A DNA stretch of 64,000 nucleotides, from assembly GCA_963822905.1 (NCBI GenBank), contig CAWGJF010000001.1, forward strand, positions 1,612,001 through 1,676,000, in the 5' to 3' direction. The notes under the pieces are model-generated. The model saw nothing but the letters and a program-made list of their open reading frames with translations, did no database searches and was not told the DNA's origin. Shown piece after piece: positions 8,569 to 17,774 of this stretch (within the stretch, counting starts at the first letter, position 1; each line of letters starts with the position of its first letter). Both the position numbers and the translations under genes were made by a program. Origin of the DNA: CAWGJF01 sp963822905 (lineage in GTDB: Bacteria > Bacteroidota > Ignavibacteria > Ignavibacteriales > Ignavibacteriaceae).

Positions 8569-10137
8569 ATGAAAGCAATCAAATATTTACTTTTAACTTT
8601 TATTATAACTGCCAATTCATTTGCACAATATACTACACCAAATACAAGTGTTGAATGGAACCTTGACAGCCTTGTGGTTTATTCAGGTGGGGTTATTACA
8701 GGCACTTATCCTGATTACACACTTAACAACAAAATTTATGTTTCGGCTAACGATCTTGTCTGGATAACTCCGGGAAGCACAATTCAAAATACCACCGATG
8801 TTTCGGGTTTTGAAATTAATGGAATATTTAAATCCGAAGGAACTGCCGACAGCATGATTACCTTTACATCGCCAACACAGGATTCAACAGGATTTTATGA
8901 CGGCTTAAGATTCAATGAGAACACGATGAGCAATTCATCTCTAATTTCTTTTACATATATAGAATTTTCTAATTACGGTATGCGATGTATTGATGCCAGT
9001 CCAACTTTAACACATTCTCACATATATAAATGTGGAAGAGGAGCCCAACTAAGCAGCTCCAACTCTGAAATATCTTATTGTAAGATTGAAAGAAGTTATG
9101 AATATGGAATTCTTGTTAACCTTGATTCAAATCCTTTGATTGAGAATAATGAGATATGTTTTAATAATACGCAAGGTACATCTGCAAAAAATCAAATAAG
9201 TATAGGTTTGCAGGGTAATAACTCTCCGGTGATAAGAAATAATACAATCTACGGCGGCGAAAGTATTCCAACCGGAGGAATTAGCTTATGGGTGAGTGGT
9301 GCAAGTAATTTTTCAAATATGATTGTAGAAGGAGATACAATTTATAATAATAGTTATGGTATTACTCTGCTTAGTTCAAGCAATGGAATTATAAATGCGA
9401 TGATTAAGGATAATGTTATATATAATAATAATATTAACCCAAATGCTCTTGTTTCCGGAAGCGGAATTAATATTAATGGTTCCCCTGAAAACCAGCCTGT
9501 TGTTACCCGTAATGAAATATTTGGTAACTGGTGGGGTATAACAATTCAGAATGGAACAACCGTTCAGGCAGGTCCGCAACCTAACATAGGTAATATTGAA
9601 AATGCCGATACAACTGATGATGGTTTAAATATAATTTATGATAACGTTCAGGGAAGTGATGTTTTTGATCTTTACAACAATTGTACAAATGATATAATGG
9701 CGCAAAACAATGACTGGCAGGTGTATGATTCAACATTAATAGAACAACATATTTTTCATAAAGTTGATAACCCATCACTTGGTCTCGTTAATTTTATTCC
9801 TTTCTTTGAACCAATCCCGGTAAGTGTTAAATATAATATTGAACAAGTACCAGATAGTTATTTTCTTTTACAAAACTATCCTAATCCTTTTAATCCTGTG
9901 ACCAATATTCAGTATTCGGTAGGCAGCCTGCCTAACGGTGAGGCAGGTAGGCAATTTGTTACACTAAAAGTTTATGATATTTTGGGAAATGTTGTTGCGA
10001 CTCTCGTGAATGAATACAGACCAGCAGGCAAATACGAAGTTGTGTTTGATGCTTCGTCACAACCAAGCGGTATTTATTTTTACCAATTAGAAACAGATAA
10101 TTTTATAGGAACAAGAAAGATGATTCTACTGAAATAA
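8569..10137 (+). CDS. Secreted right-handed beta-helix protein with T9SS sorting domain
   Basis: The 522-residue protein has a signal peptide (ITANSFAQ) and then many short N- and G-rich turns typical of parallel beta-helix repeats (for example NNTIYGGES, IYNNSYGI, NEIFGNWWGI). Such folds often bind or cleave polysaccharides, but I see no definite catalytic site. The C-terminal T9SS type A domain starts at QNYPNPFNP and ends in RKMILLK. It carries a 7-residue insertion (LPNGEAG region) encoded by a palindrome at 9927-9947 that is absent from the paralogous tail of the gene at 6941. Probably last gene of the 4811-10137 unit. Confidence 0.86.
   Translation: MKAIKYLLLTFIITANSFAQYTTPNTSVEWNLDSLVVYSGGVITGTYPDYTLNNKIYVSANDLVWITPGSTIQNTTDVSGFEINGIFKSEGTADSMITFTSPTQDSTGFYDGLRFNENTMSNSSLISFTYIEFSNYGMRCIDASPTLTHSHIYKCGRGAQLSSSNSEISYCKIERSYEYGILVNLDSNPLIENNEICFNNTQGTSAKNQISIGLQGNNSPVIRNNTIYGGESIPTGGISLWVSGASNFSNMIVEGDTIYNNSYGITLLSSSNGIINAMIKDNVIYNNNINPNALVSGSGININGSPENQPVVTRNEIFGNWWGITIQNGTTVQAGPQPNIGNIENADTTDDGLNIIYDNVQGSDVFDLYNNCTNDIMAQNNDWQVYDSTLIEQHIFHKVDNPSLGLVNFIPFFEPIPVSVKYNIEQVPDSYFLLQNYPNPFNPVTNIQYSVGSLPNGEAGRQFVTLKVYDILGNVVATLVNEYRPAGKYEVVFDASSQPSGIYFYQLETDNFIGTRKMILLK
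9927..9947 (+). repeat. Short palindromic element inserted in frame in a coding sequence
   Basis: CCTGCCT and AGGCAGG form a perfect 7-bp inverted repeat around AACGGTG. Comparison with the paralogous sorting-domain DNA near 8355 shows that this stretch is an extra 21 bp, a multiple of three, placed between the codons for GS and QF. A related core (CCTGCC...GGCAGG) lies in the aconitase gene near 24205. Confidence 0.65.
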
Positions 10138-10170
10138 AAATAGTTATTCATATTTATTAGTTTAAAAATT

Positions 10171-10212
10171 AAAAAGCACGGTCAACACTTAAGTAGAACC
10201 GTGCTTCTTTTT
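10171..10212. terminator. Bidirectional intrinsic terminator between convergent genes
   Basis: AAGCACGGT (10174-10182) and ACCGTGCTT (10198-10206) form a perfect 9-bp stem. A-rich sequence lies on the left and TCTTTTT on the right, so the hairpin can terminate both the beta-helix gene ending at 10137 and the minus-strand gene ending at 10229. Confidence 0.85.
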
Positions 10213-10228
10213 AATAATTATTAGTTTA

Positions 10229-11788
10229 CTACTTCATCAACATCATTTTCTTAGATTCTCTGAAATTCTTACCATTTATACCGTTCGCTTCAAGAACATA
10301 AATATATGTTCCGCTTGCTAATGAATTAGCATTAAAATTAACTTGGTGTGTACCGGCTTCCAACTGTCCACTTTCTATATTTTCTATTTCCTGTCCAAGC
10401 ATATTAAATAATTTAATATTTATGTTTGACTCAACAGGCAATGTAAAAGTAATTCTTGTCGAGGGGTTGAATGGATTCGGATGATTTTGTTCAAGTATAA
10501 AATTGGTTGGGGAAATACCATCAACTTCAACTGTAGAGGAATAAGTTGAAGTTCCATCGTAATCTATTTGTTTAAGTCTGTAATATTGGGTTTCTACAGG
10601 GACTTCAGAAATCTTGTAAGTATAGTCTCTTGATTCCGTTGATGTCCCGAACCCAGGTACATAACCTATTTTTTCAAAATCAATATTATTTAAACTTTTT
10701 TCTATATCGAATCCCTGGTTATTTAATTCAGTTGCAGTAATCCAGTTCAAAACCACTTTATCATTTACCAATGAACCCGTGAATGAGGTTAACTCAACTG
10801 GAAGAAAGTACGGAGATTCTAATTTATATATTCCGCTTGATTGTACAGCAAACTCAGAAACAGAATCTATTGAAAAGACCTGGTAACCCGCAGATGGTAT
10901 CGTAATTGGTGTCCAGCTTACACCTCCGTTAACAGTTCTCCAACTGCCGGGGCTTGTAGAATAACTATTTGCTACAATTACATTTCCATCAGATGGTTGA
11001 GCGTAAACTCCCCACATACTAATTCCGCTAAAAGTAGGTTGTAACGTCCAGCTTGAACCATAATCTGTTGATTTGAGTAATCCACCACCACCACTCCACT
11101 TAGTTGCCCATGCAACACCAGGATGAGTATAGTCAACTGAAATAGTCGGTATTTCTCCAGATGTTGAATAGGGGTGAGTCCAGGTCAAACCATAATCTGT
11201 GCTTTTGAAAATTCCAGTTCCGTTGTCACCAATTAAGATTGTAGTTGTACCCGGGAAAACTGCAATATCACAAGGAGCAGAAGACGGACCAAAATTACTT
11301 GAAATTGTATTCCACGAGTCTCCAAAATCAGTTGATTTTTTAAAGTTGGTATTTGTCATTGTGAATATCACATTTGGATTTGATGGATCCTGTTCCATAG
11401 GTATTCCGAAATATGACATTTGTCCTTCATCTAATGATATAGTCCAGGTAGTTCCATCATTTGTTGTTTTGTAAATTTTATCATTAGGAGATGATTCAGC
11501 AGCAACTAAAAAAGTTCCGGGATTACTATCATCTAGTATTATACACTTAATTTCTGATGCTGACGGAACACTTGTTCCGGTTACTGAAAACGTTTCACCC
11601 TTATCACTGCTTTTGTACACCGTAGCGTTTGAACCATAATAAATCAGGTTGGTGTTAATTGTATTATAATCAGCTGGACCACCCAGGCTGCTACCTGCTT
11701 GTTTCAGAACCCATGAATATGCTTGTGGAAACACAGAAATACTAAAGCAAACTGAAAACAAAAAAAATGTGAAAAATTGCCTCATCAT
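10229..11788 (-). CDS. Secreted Asp-box (VPS10/BNR-like) protein with T9SS sorting domain
   Basis: The 519-residue protein has a signal peptide (SISVFPQ) followed by about six Asp-box motifs (KSSDKGETF, KTTNDGTTW, KSTDYGLTW, KSTDYGSSW and others), pointing to a beta-propeller. Residues about 330-420 look like an immunoglobulin/fibronectin-like domain (TGSLVNDKVVLNW ... YYRLKQIDYDG). The end is a T9SS type A sorting domain (QNHPNPFNPST ... SGTYIYVLEA ... KKMMLMK). Function beyond being a surface or secreted protein is unknown. Two adjacent ATG codons begin the gene; either could be used. It is a single-gene unit facing the cassette on its left. Confidence 0.86.
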   Translation of the reverse strand: MMRQFFTFFLFSVCFSISVFPQAYSWVLKQAGSSLGGPADYNTINTNLIYYGSNATVYKSSDKGETFSVTGTSVPSASEIKCIILDDSNPGTFLVAAESSPNDKIYKTTNDGTTWTISLDEGQMSYFGIPMEQDPSNPNVIFTMTNTNFKKSTDFGDSWNTISSNFGPSSAPCDIAVFPGTTTILIGDNGTGIFKSTDYGLTWTHPYSTSGEIPTISVDYTHPGVAWATKWSGGGGLLKSTDYGSSWTLQPTFSGISMWGVYAQPSDGNVIVANSYSTSPGSWRTVNGGVSWTPITIPSAGYQVFSIDSVSEFAVQSSGIYKLESPYFLPVELTSFTGSLVNDKVVLNWITATELNNQGFDIEKSLNNIDFEKIGYVPGFGTSTESRDYTYKISEVPVETQYYRLKQIDYDGTSTYSSTVEVDGISPTNFILEQNHPNPFNPSTRITFTLPVESNINIKLFNMLGQEIENIESGQLEAGTHQVNFNANSLASGTYIYVLEANGINGKNFRESKKMMLMK

Positions 11789-12001
11789 TTTTCCTCAATT
11801 GTTAATTATTGTTGATTGTTGGTTAATGCCGAAATGCAATTGTTATAAAATAACTATTAACTGACAAAAATCAAATAATATTATATAGAGTTAATATTTA
11901 GATTATGTATTAAATCATAATTGAGTTCATTTCTTATACAATGGAATTCTTACTGAAGAAATAGTAACTTTAGAAAAAAAATTTACACAATTCTAATAAT
12001 T

Positions 12002-12718
12002 ATGAAGCTTGATGTTATTGCTTTTGCTGCTCATCCGGATGATGCTGAATTATCTATGGGGGGAACGATTGCCAGATTCAATTCTATGAAGTTGAAGGCA
12101 GGGATTGTGGACTTAACTCAGGGTGAGATGAGTTCACGTGGCAACATAGAAATTCGACAGAAAGAAACCCGGAATGCATCAAAAATTCTTAATTTATCTG
12201 TTAGAGAAAACCTGAAAATCAGTGATGGGAATATTGAAATTAACCAGGAAAATCTTGAAAAGGTTGTTAACCTTATAAGGAGATTCACTCCGAAGATTAT
12301 TTTTGCTCCTTACTTTAATGATCGGCATCCTGATCATATTCAAACAAGCAAACTAATTAAAAATGCCATGTTTGTAACAGGGTTAACAAAATTTAAAACC
12401 AGTTACCAGGGACAAATCCAGTCAACTTACAGACCGAAAAAACTTTATTATTATATGCAGACTTATACTTTCGCACCTTCATTTATTATTGATATCACAA
12501 AACATTTCCAGCAAAAGATGAAAGCAACCCTAGCTTTTAAAAGTCAATTTTATGATTCAAAGCATAAAGGGCCGCAGACATTTATAAGCAGACCTGAATT
12601 CATTGAATTTCTCGAAGCGAGAGCAAAAGTTTATGGATTCGAGATAGGGAAAAAATATGGGGAGCCATTTTTCTGTGAAGAACAAATTGAAATGGGAATA
12701 GAAAATCTACTTATGTGA
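12002..12718 (+). CDS. bshB1: Bacillithiol biosynthesis deacetylase BshB1
   Basis: The 238-residue protein is a PIG-L/LmbE-type metal-dependent deacetylase. The zinc-binding motif AHPDDAE lies at residues 10-16 and the second ligand motif RHPDH at about residue 117. The internal signatures LTQGEMSSRG and the overall length match BshB1. This enzyme removes acetyl from N-acetylglucosaminyl malate during bacillithiol synthesis in the cytoplasm. No other bsh gene is in the window. It is followed 54 bp later by pckA, possibly cotranscribed, without an obvious functional link. Confidence 0.9.
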   Translation: MKLDVIAFAAHPDDAELSMGGTIARFNSMKLKAGIVDLTQGEMSSRGNIEIRQKETRNASKILNLSVRENLKISDGNIEINQENLEKVVNLIRRFTPKIIFAPYFNDRHPDHIQTSKLIKNAMFVTGLTKFKTSYQGQIQSTYRPKKLYYYMQTYTFAPSFIIDITKHFQQKMKATLAFKSQFYDSKHKGPQTFISRPEFIEFLEARAKVYGFEIGKKYGEPFFCEEQIEMGIENLLM

Positions 12719-12772
12719 GTTTACTTGTCTTTAAATTTTATTAATCATTAACCGATCAATTATGGAGAAATT

Positions 12773-14374
12773 ATGATCCTTAAAGATAAAGTCATTAAAG
12801 AATTGCAAGCGCAGGGGATTCGAAATATCAGGGAAGTATTTTATAACTATGGCACTCCGGCACTTTATGAACAGGTTGTAAGAAGAAGGGAAGGACTGCT
12901 TGCACATTTAGGTCCCATAGTCGTCAGAACCGGGCATCATACCGGCAGAAGTCCGAATGATAAATTTATTGTTAAAGAACCTACAAGTGAAAAAAATGTT
13001 TGGTGGGGAAAAGTCAATAAATCAATTAATGAAGAAATGTTTAACAGGCTTTACGCAAAAATGATGGCTTACATTCAGGGAAAAGATTTATATGTTGAAG
13101 ATTGTTTTGTATGTGCGGATGAACGTTACAGGTTGCCAATAAGAGTTATAACAGAAGCAGCGTGGCATAATCTTTTTGCCAGAAATATGTTTAGGCGGTA
13201 TAATGATCCTGCCGAACTTGAAAAACACGATCCGAAGTTTACCATAATACAAATGCCGAATTTTCATGCAAACCCTGATAATGATGGAACAAATTCCGAG
13301 ATTTTTATAATAATTAATTTTGCAAAAAGAATTGTACTGATAGGTGGAACCAGTTATGCGGGTGAAATGAAAAAATCAATTTTCACCATTCTTAATTATA
13401 TGATGCCGCTTGAAAATGTTATGTCTATGCATTGTTCTGCAAATGTTGGTAAGAAAGATGATGTAGCATTGTTTTTTGGTTTATCGGGAACAGGAAAAAC
13501 AACTCTTTCTGCTGATCCAAACAGAAGATTAATTGGAGATGACGAGCATGGCTGGAGTGAAGATGGTGTATTCAATTATGAAGGCGGATGTTATGCTAAA
13601 GTGATTCGTTTATCTGAGGAGGCTGAACCGGAAATTTATGATTGCACAAGGAGGTTCGGAACCATATTGGAAAATGTTCAGATCGATGCTCAAACAAGAA
13701 GAATTGATCTTGATGATGAAACGTTTACAGAAAATACCCGTGCTGCTTATCCTCTAACCCATATAAGCAATATAGTTGAGGAGGGATTTGCCGGACATCC
13801 AACAAACATTATTATGCTGACAGCAGATGCCTTTGGAGTTTTACCTCCAATTTCAAAATTATCAACCGAACAAGCTATGTATCACTTTATTTCAGGTTAC
13901 ACTGCAAAAGTTGCAGGCACTGAAAAAGGAGTGACAGAACCAAAAGCAACGTTTAGCACGTGTTTTGGTGCACCGTTCATGGTTTTACATCCAACAGTTT
14001 ATGCGAAACTTCTTGGTGAGAAAATCAAGAAACATAATGCAAAATGCTGGCTTGTAAATACCGGGTGGACAGGCGGTCCCTATGGGACTGGAAACAGAAT
14101 GAAAATACAATACACTCGAGCAATGTTAAATGCTGCTCTTGAAGGAAAGCTTGATAATGTTGAATTTGAAATTGAACCTTTCTTTAATCTTGAGATACCT
14201 AAAACTTGCGAGGGAGTTCCTTCAGAAGTATTGAATCCAAAACATACCTGGAAGGATAAAAATGCTTATGATAAAATGGCTAAGCAACTAGTCGAAATGT
14301 TCGTAAATAATTTTAAAGAATATGAAACTGGTACTTCAAAAGAAATAATTTCTGCCGGACCAAAATTGAAGTAA
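12773..14374 (+). CDS. pckA: Phosphoenolpyruvate carboxykinase (ATP)
   Basis: The 533-residue enzyme interconverts oxaloacetate plus ATP with phosphoenolpyruvate, CO2 and ADP. The kinase P-loop GLSGTGKTTLS is at about residue 237, followed by the metal-binding LIGDDEHGW. The N-terminal substrate-binding RTGHHTGRSPNDKF and the later TGWTGGPYG and RMKIQYTRAM also fit the ATP-type family, as does the length. GGAGAAATT precedes the ATG with good spacing. It would connect with the citrate-cleavage operon downstream, which yields oxaloacetate. Confidence 0.96.
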   Translation: MILKDKVIKELQAQGIRNIREVFYNYGTPALYEQVVRRREGLLAHLGPIVVRTGHHTGRSPNDKFIVKEPTSEKNVWWGKVNKSINEEMFNRLYAKMMAYIQGKDLYVEDCFVCADERYRLPIRVITEAAWHNLFARNMFRRYNDPAELEKHDPKFTIIQMPNFHANPDNDGTNSEIFIIINFAKRIVLIGGTSYAGEMKKSIFTILNYMMPLENVMSMHCSANVGKKDDVALFFGLSGTGKTTLSADPNRRLIGDDEHGWSEDGVFNYEGGCYAKVIRLSEEAEPEIYDCTRRFGTILENVQIDAQTRRIDLDDETFTENTRAAYPLTHISNIVEEGFAGHPTNIIMLTADAFGVLPPISKLSTEQAMYHFISGYTAKVAGTEKGVTEPKATFSTCFGAPFMVLHPTVYAKLLGEKIKKHNAKCWLVNTGWTGGPYGTGNRMKIQYTRAMLNAALEGKLDNVEFEIEPFFNLEIPKTCEGVPSEVLNPKHTWKDKNAYDKMAKQLVEMFVNNFKEYETGTSKEIISAGPKLK

Positions 14375-14567
14375 ATAATATTAAAGTGAAGATGATCCTA
14401 AATGTTTATTAAATATTAATTTTTTGTTTATCAAGTTATTGTAATACCAATTTGATTTTTCTATACCGGTAAAATTAAAATTTAGGGGAACAAATAAGTG
14501 TGTGAATTGTAATCCGATTCCACTATATTTCTGCCCAATTTTATACTATTTCCTGCTATACTTATTG

Positions 14568-16808
14568 ATGCATAAAAATATTTCTTTTTACAGACTTTTC
14601 TCAGTTATCCTAATCCTTTTTTTTCAATCTAATTTAAGTGCACAGATACTTGGGACATTAAGAGGATTTGTTACAGATTCAACAAATGGAGAAGCGCTTG
14701 TTTTCTGTAATGTTTTTATTAAGGATCTAAATACAGGTGCTTCTACAAACGAACGCGGACTTTATCTTATAAAATCTGTTCCCCCAAACAAAGAATATGA
14801 AGTAACCATTTCTTACGTTGGTTATAAAACAAAAGCAATTCAGGTTTTTATTGAGCCTAATAAAATTACCAGTCTTAATATAAAACTTGTGCCTCTGAGT
14901 ATTGAGCTACAGACTGTTGAAAAAGTTGGTGATAAAATTATTAAGGCGAATAATACAGATATAAGTCTGGAGAGAATATCTGTTAAGGAATTAGAGATAT
15001 TACCCAAAGGAATTGAGTCAGATATCTTCAGATCTTTGCAAGATATTCCTGGTGTAAGTACTACCGGAGATATTACAGCAAGATATTATGTTCGTGGAGG
15101 AAGTGGAGATCAGAATTTAATTTTGTTAAATGGTATTGAACTTTATAATCCATTTCATTCTCTTGGACTATTTAGTGTCATCGACCCTGAGATGATAAAC
15201 AGTATAGAGTTTTTTAAAGGAGGATTCACCTCGGAATATTCGGGTAGACTTTCCTCAGTAATGCGGATTGTTACAAAAGATGGAAATAAAAACCGTTTTG
15301 GATTCATCGGCAGCGGAAGTTTCCTGACAGCTAAAGGTTTATTTGAAGGACCAATTCCAAATGGTTCCTTTATGATTACAGGTAGAAAAAGTTATAACAA
15401 TAATTCCTTAAAAAAGTTTTTTAATAAGGATAATGTTCCAATCGATTTTTATGATTTCTCTTTTAAACTTAATTATTCTTCACCTGATATTTTCGAGAAT
15501 GCCAGGTTTTCGATCTTTGGATTTAGCTCAAACGATGTTGTTGATTATAATGATCCGGTAAGGGAAGGGTTTAAATGGAATAATTCTTTATTTGGATTTG
15601 AATGGATACAGGTTTATGACGTTCCGATTTTCTCGCGCCTTGGTGTATCAGTAAGTAAATTCAATGGGGAAGTAATTCCTAATTTAAGCACATTAAAATC
15701 CAGGGAAAATGAATTGTCTGATTTCAATATTAGATTTGATATGAATGTCGTTTTTTCTAACCGGGATGAAATCGGATTAGGGGTGCAGATAAAAACAGTA
15801 AATTCAAAGTTTTTACAGGAAAACGCTCTTGGAGCTAAAACCAATATTGAAAAATTTGGTGGTAATTTGAGTTTTTATGGGAAGTATAAGTTTCTACAAT
15901 ACAAAAATTTCGGAATAGATGCTGGCACAAGATTTAATATTACCGGTTTAAATAGCAATACCGGCGGATCATTTGAGCCGCGAGTTAATGTAACTTACAG
16001 GATAATTCCACAGCTTGCATTTAAAGCCGCGTGGGGAATTTATATTCAGCAGCTTGTAGCTGTAAGTGATGAAGATGAAGTAATCTCAGTTTTTGATCCA
16101 TGGATAATTATCCCGGATTATCTGGATCCTTCACGTGCTATTCATTATAATGGCGGACTTGAGTTTGATCTGACACAGGGAGTGAACTTTTCTGTTGAAG
16201 GTTATTATAAGTTATTAAAAAATCTTCCAGTAGTTAATGATCAGAAATTTTTTTCATCTGATCCCGACTTAATTGTTGGTTCGGGAGAAAGCTATGGTTG
16301 GGAATTCTCTTTTAATTATGGAATAGAACCGATTAATTTTACTGCAGCATATACGCTAAGCTGGGCATACAAAACTTCAAGGGATTGGACTTATTATCCG
16401 AAATATGATAACCGGCACGCACTCAATCTGATTCTTGAATATAATTTTGGAGATGGGTGGATAGCAAGTGCTATCTGGAATTATAATTCCGGTTATCCGT
16501 TTACTGAATTGCTCGGATATTATGATAAATATTACCGCAATGATATAAATGATCCGGGAATTGGAACCGGTGAATTTATTCCATATGCAATCTTAGGTGA
16601 CAGAAATCTTGGAAGACTTCCGGCATATCATCGACTTGATTTAAGTCTGATAAAAAGAATTCAGTTATTCTCAACAAACATTGAAATAGGGGCGAGCGCA
16701 GTTAATGCTTATGATCGGAAAAATATTTTTTATTTTGATCGAAATACAGGGAAAATTGTTAATATGCTTCCACTCCTTATTACGGGAACAATGAAAATCG
16801 AAATATGA
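14568..16808 (+). CDS. TonB-dependent receptor with carboxypeptidase-regulatory-like domain
   Basis: From the ATG at 14568 the protein starts MHKNISFYRLFSVILILFF and has a clean signal peptide ending SNLSAQ. The same frame could begin at GTG 14502, where AGGGG lies 11 bp upstream, but that adds 22 residues that do not resemble a signal sequence. A CarboxypepD_reg-like domain (about residues 28-110) leads into a plug with RYYVRGGSGDQNLILLNGI and IEFFKGGFTSEYSGRLSSV, then the barrel. Its stop overlaps the next ATG (ATGA), so it is coupled to a DUF4249-like lipoprotein, a common Bacteroidota pairing for a surface uptake or assembly complex. Substrate unknown. Confidence 0.88.
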   Translation: MHKNISFYRLFSVILILFFQSNLSAQILGTLRGFVTDSTNGEALVFCNVFIKDLNTGASTNERGLYLIKSVPPNKEYEVTISYVGYKTKAIQVFIEPNKITSLNIKLVPLSIELQTVEKVGDKIIKANNTDISLERISVKELEILPKGIESDIFRSLQDIPGVSTTGDITARYYVRGGSGDQNLILLNGIELYNPFHSLGLFSVIDPEMINSIEFFKGGFTSEYSGRLSSVMRIVTKDGNKNRFGFIGSGSFLTAKGLFEGPIPNGSFMITGRKSYNNNSLKKFFNKDNVPIDFYDFSFKLNYSSPDIFENARFSIFGFSSNDVVDYNDPVREGFKWNNSLFGFEWIQVYDVPIFSRLGVSVSKFNGEVIPNLSTLKSRENELSDFNIRFDMNVVFSNRDEIGLGVQIKTVNSKFLQENALGAKTNIEKFGGNLSFYGKYKFLQYKNFGIDAGTRFNITGLNSNTGGSFEPRVNVTYRIIPQLAFKAAWGIYIQQLVAVSDEDEVISVFDPWIIIPDYLDPSRAIHYNGGLEFDLTQGVNFSVEGYYKLLKNLPVVNDQKFFSSDPDLIVGSGESYGWEFSFNYGIEPINFTAAYTLSWAYKTSRDWTYYPKYDNRHALNLILEYNFGDGWIASAIWNYNSGYPFTELLGYYDKYYRNDINDPGIGTGEFIPYAILGDRNLGRLPAYHRLDLSLIKRIQLFSTNIEIGASAVNAYDRKNIFYFDRNTGKIVNMLPLLITGTMKIEI

Positions 16809-17770
16809 AAAAACAGATCTTATTCGTTTTATTATCATTAATATTTTTTGTCGCATGTGATAAAAATTTTAGTCCTTATGGTGAATTCAAAGATAAATAT
16901 ATTTTTACAAGCATTATCAGAAGTGATACAAGTTTTCAGATCGCAACGATTTTTCATAACTATAAACCTGATGGATATGATCCATCTAATTATTCTGAGG
17001 ATTCACAAGTAAAAGGTGCTGATATCAGGGTTTTGTATAATGATTCTGTTTATGTTTTTAGAGATTCATCAGTTGCAAGAACTGATACAAGTCGTTACAA
17101 TTTTCCATTTTCATTTTATTACAATGATAAGATTAAAATTTCACCCAACAATGGAATTGAAGTTGAAATCCTTCTGCCTAACGGGAAAAGACTTCGGGCT
17201 TCATCGGTTACTCCCGGAGATATACGATTTCAAAATAAAAGTGAAGTGATTATTCCGCCAGTGAGTTCTGATTTCATTCAATTTTATTGGGATGATCTTG
17301 GTGAAGGGATTTACTATCAACCTTATTTGGCATTAAGATACCAGGTAAATGAAAATGGAAATGTGATTGAAAAAGAAAAAGAAATACCTTTAAGATATAT
17401 TGAGCAGAATGGTGAATCAAAACCAATTTATCCTGCTGTTGGTAATTCAACAATCGTTGCGTACATGCAGGATGTTGTTGATAGAATTTTGCAGGAGATT
17501 TCAGCTGGTGATCCTAATAAAGGCAATTACTCAATATACCAATCGGCAAAATTCACTCTAATTGCTTATGATCAATCACTATCAAGGTATATATCTTCAA
17601 CAAGTCAGTCCCTTGATGATCTTACAGTTACGGTTGATGTTGCCGATTATTCAAATATCGAAGGAGGTCTTGGAATTTTTGGAGCATTCAATAAGAAAAG
17701 ATATGATCGAATTAAGTTTTATCAGCAATACATTAATACTTTTGGATATAACTTCATAACTGAAAATTGA
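16805..17770 (+). CDS. DUF4249-like lipoprotein, partner of the upstream TonB receptor
   Basis: The 321-residue protein starts with a lipoprotein signal (lipobox around FFVACDK, Cys at about residue 18). The body shows the DUF4249 order: an N-terminal beta domain with KGADIRVLYNDSVYVF, then GIEVEILLPNGKRLRASSVTPG, then a larger C-terminal domain. DUF4249 proteins usually follow TonB receptors of the type seen here; their biochemical role is not established. The gene overlaps its neighbour by 4 bp, consistent with translational coupling. Family assignment is by eye. Confidence 0.65.
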   Translation: MKKQILFVLLSLIFFVACDKNFSPYGEFKDKYIFTSIIRSDTSFQIATIFHNYKPDGYDPSNYSEDSQVKGADIRVLYNDSVYVFRDSSVARTDTSRYNFPFSFYYNDKIKISPNNGIEVEILLPNGKRLRASSVTPGDIRFQNKSEVIIPPVSSDFIQFYWDDLGEGIYYQPYLALRYQVNENGNVIEKEKEIPLRYIEQNGESKPIYPAVGNSTIVAYMQDVVDRILQEISAGDPNKGNYSIYQSAKFTLIAYDQSLSRYISSTSQSLDDLTVTVDVADYSNIEGGLGIFGAFNKKRYDRIKFYQQYINTFGYNFITEN

Positions 17771-17774
17771 ATAA

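Noticed and set aside
14502..14567. Upstream GTG start adding 22 residues to the TonB receptor
   Set aside because: An AGGGG motif is present, but the added residues (NCNPIPLYFCPILYY) do not fit a signal peptide, whereas the ATG at 14568 gives a normal one.
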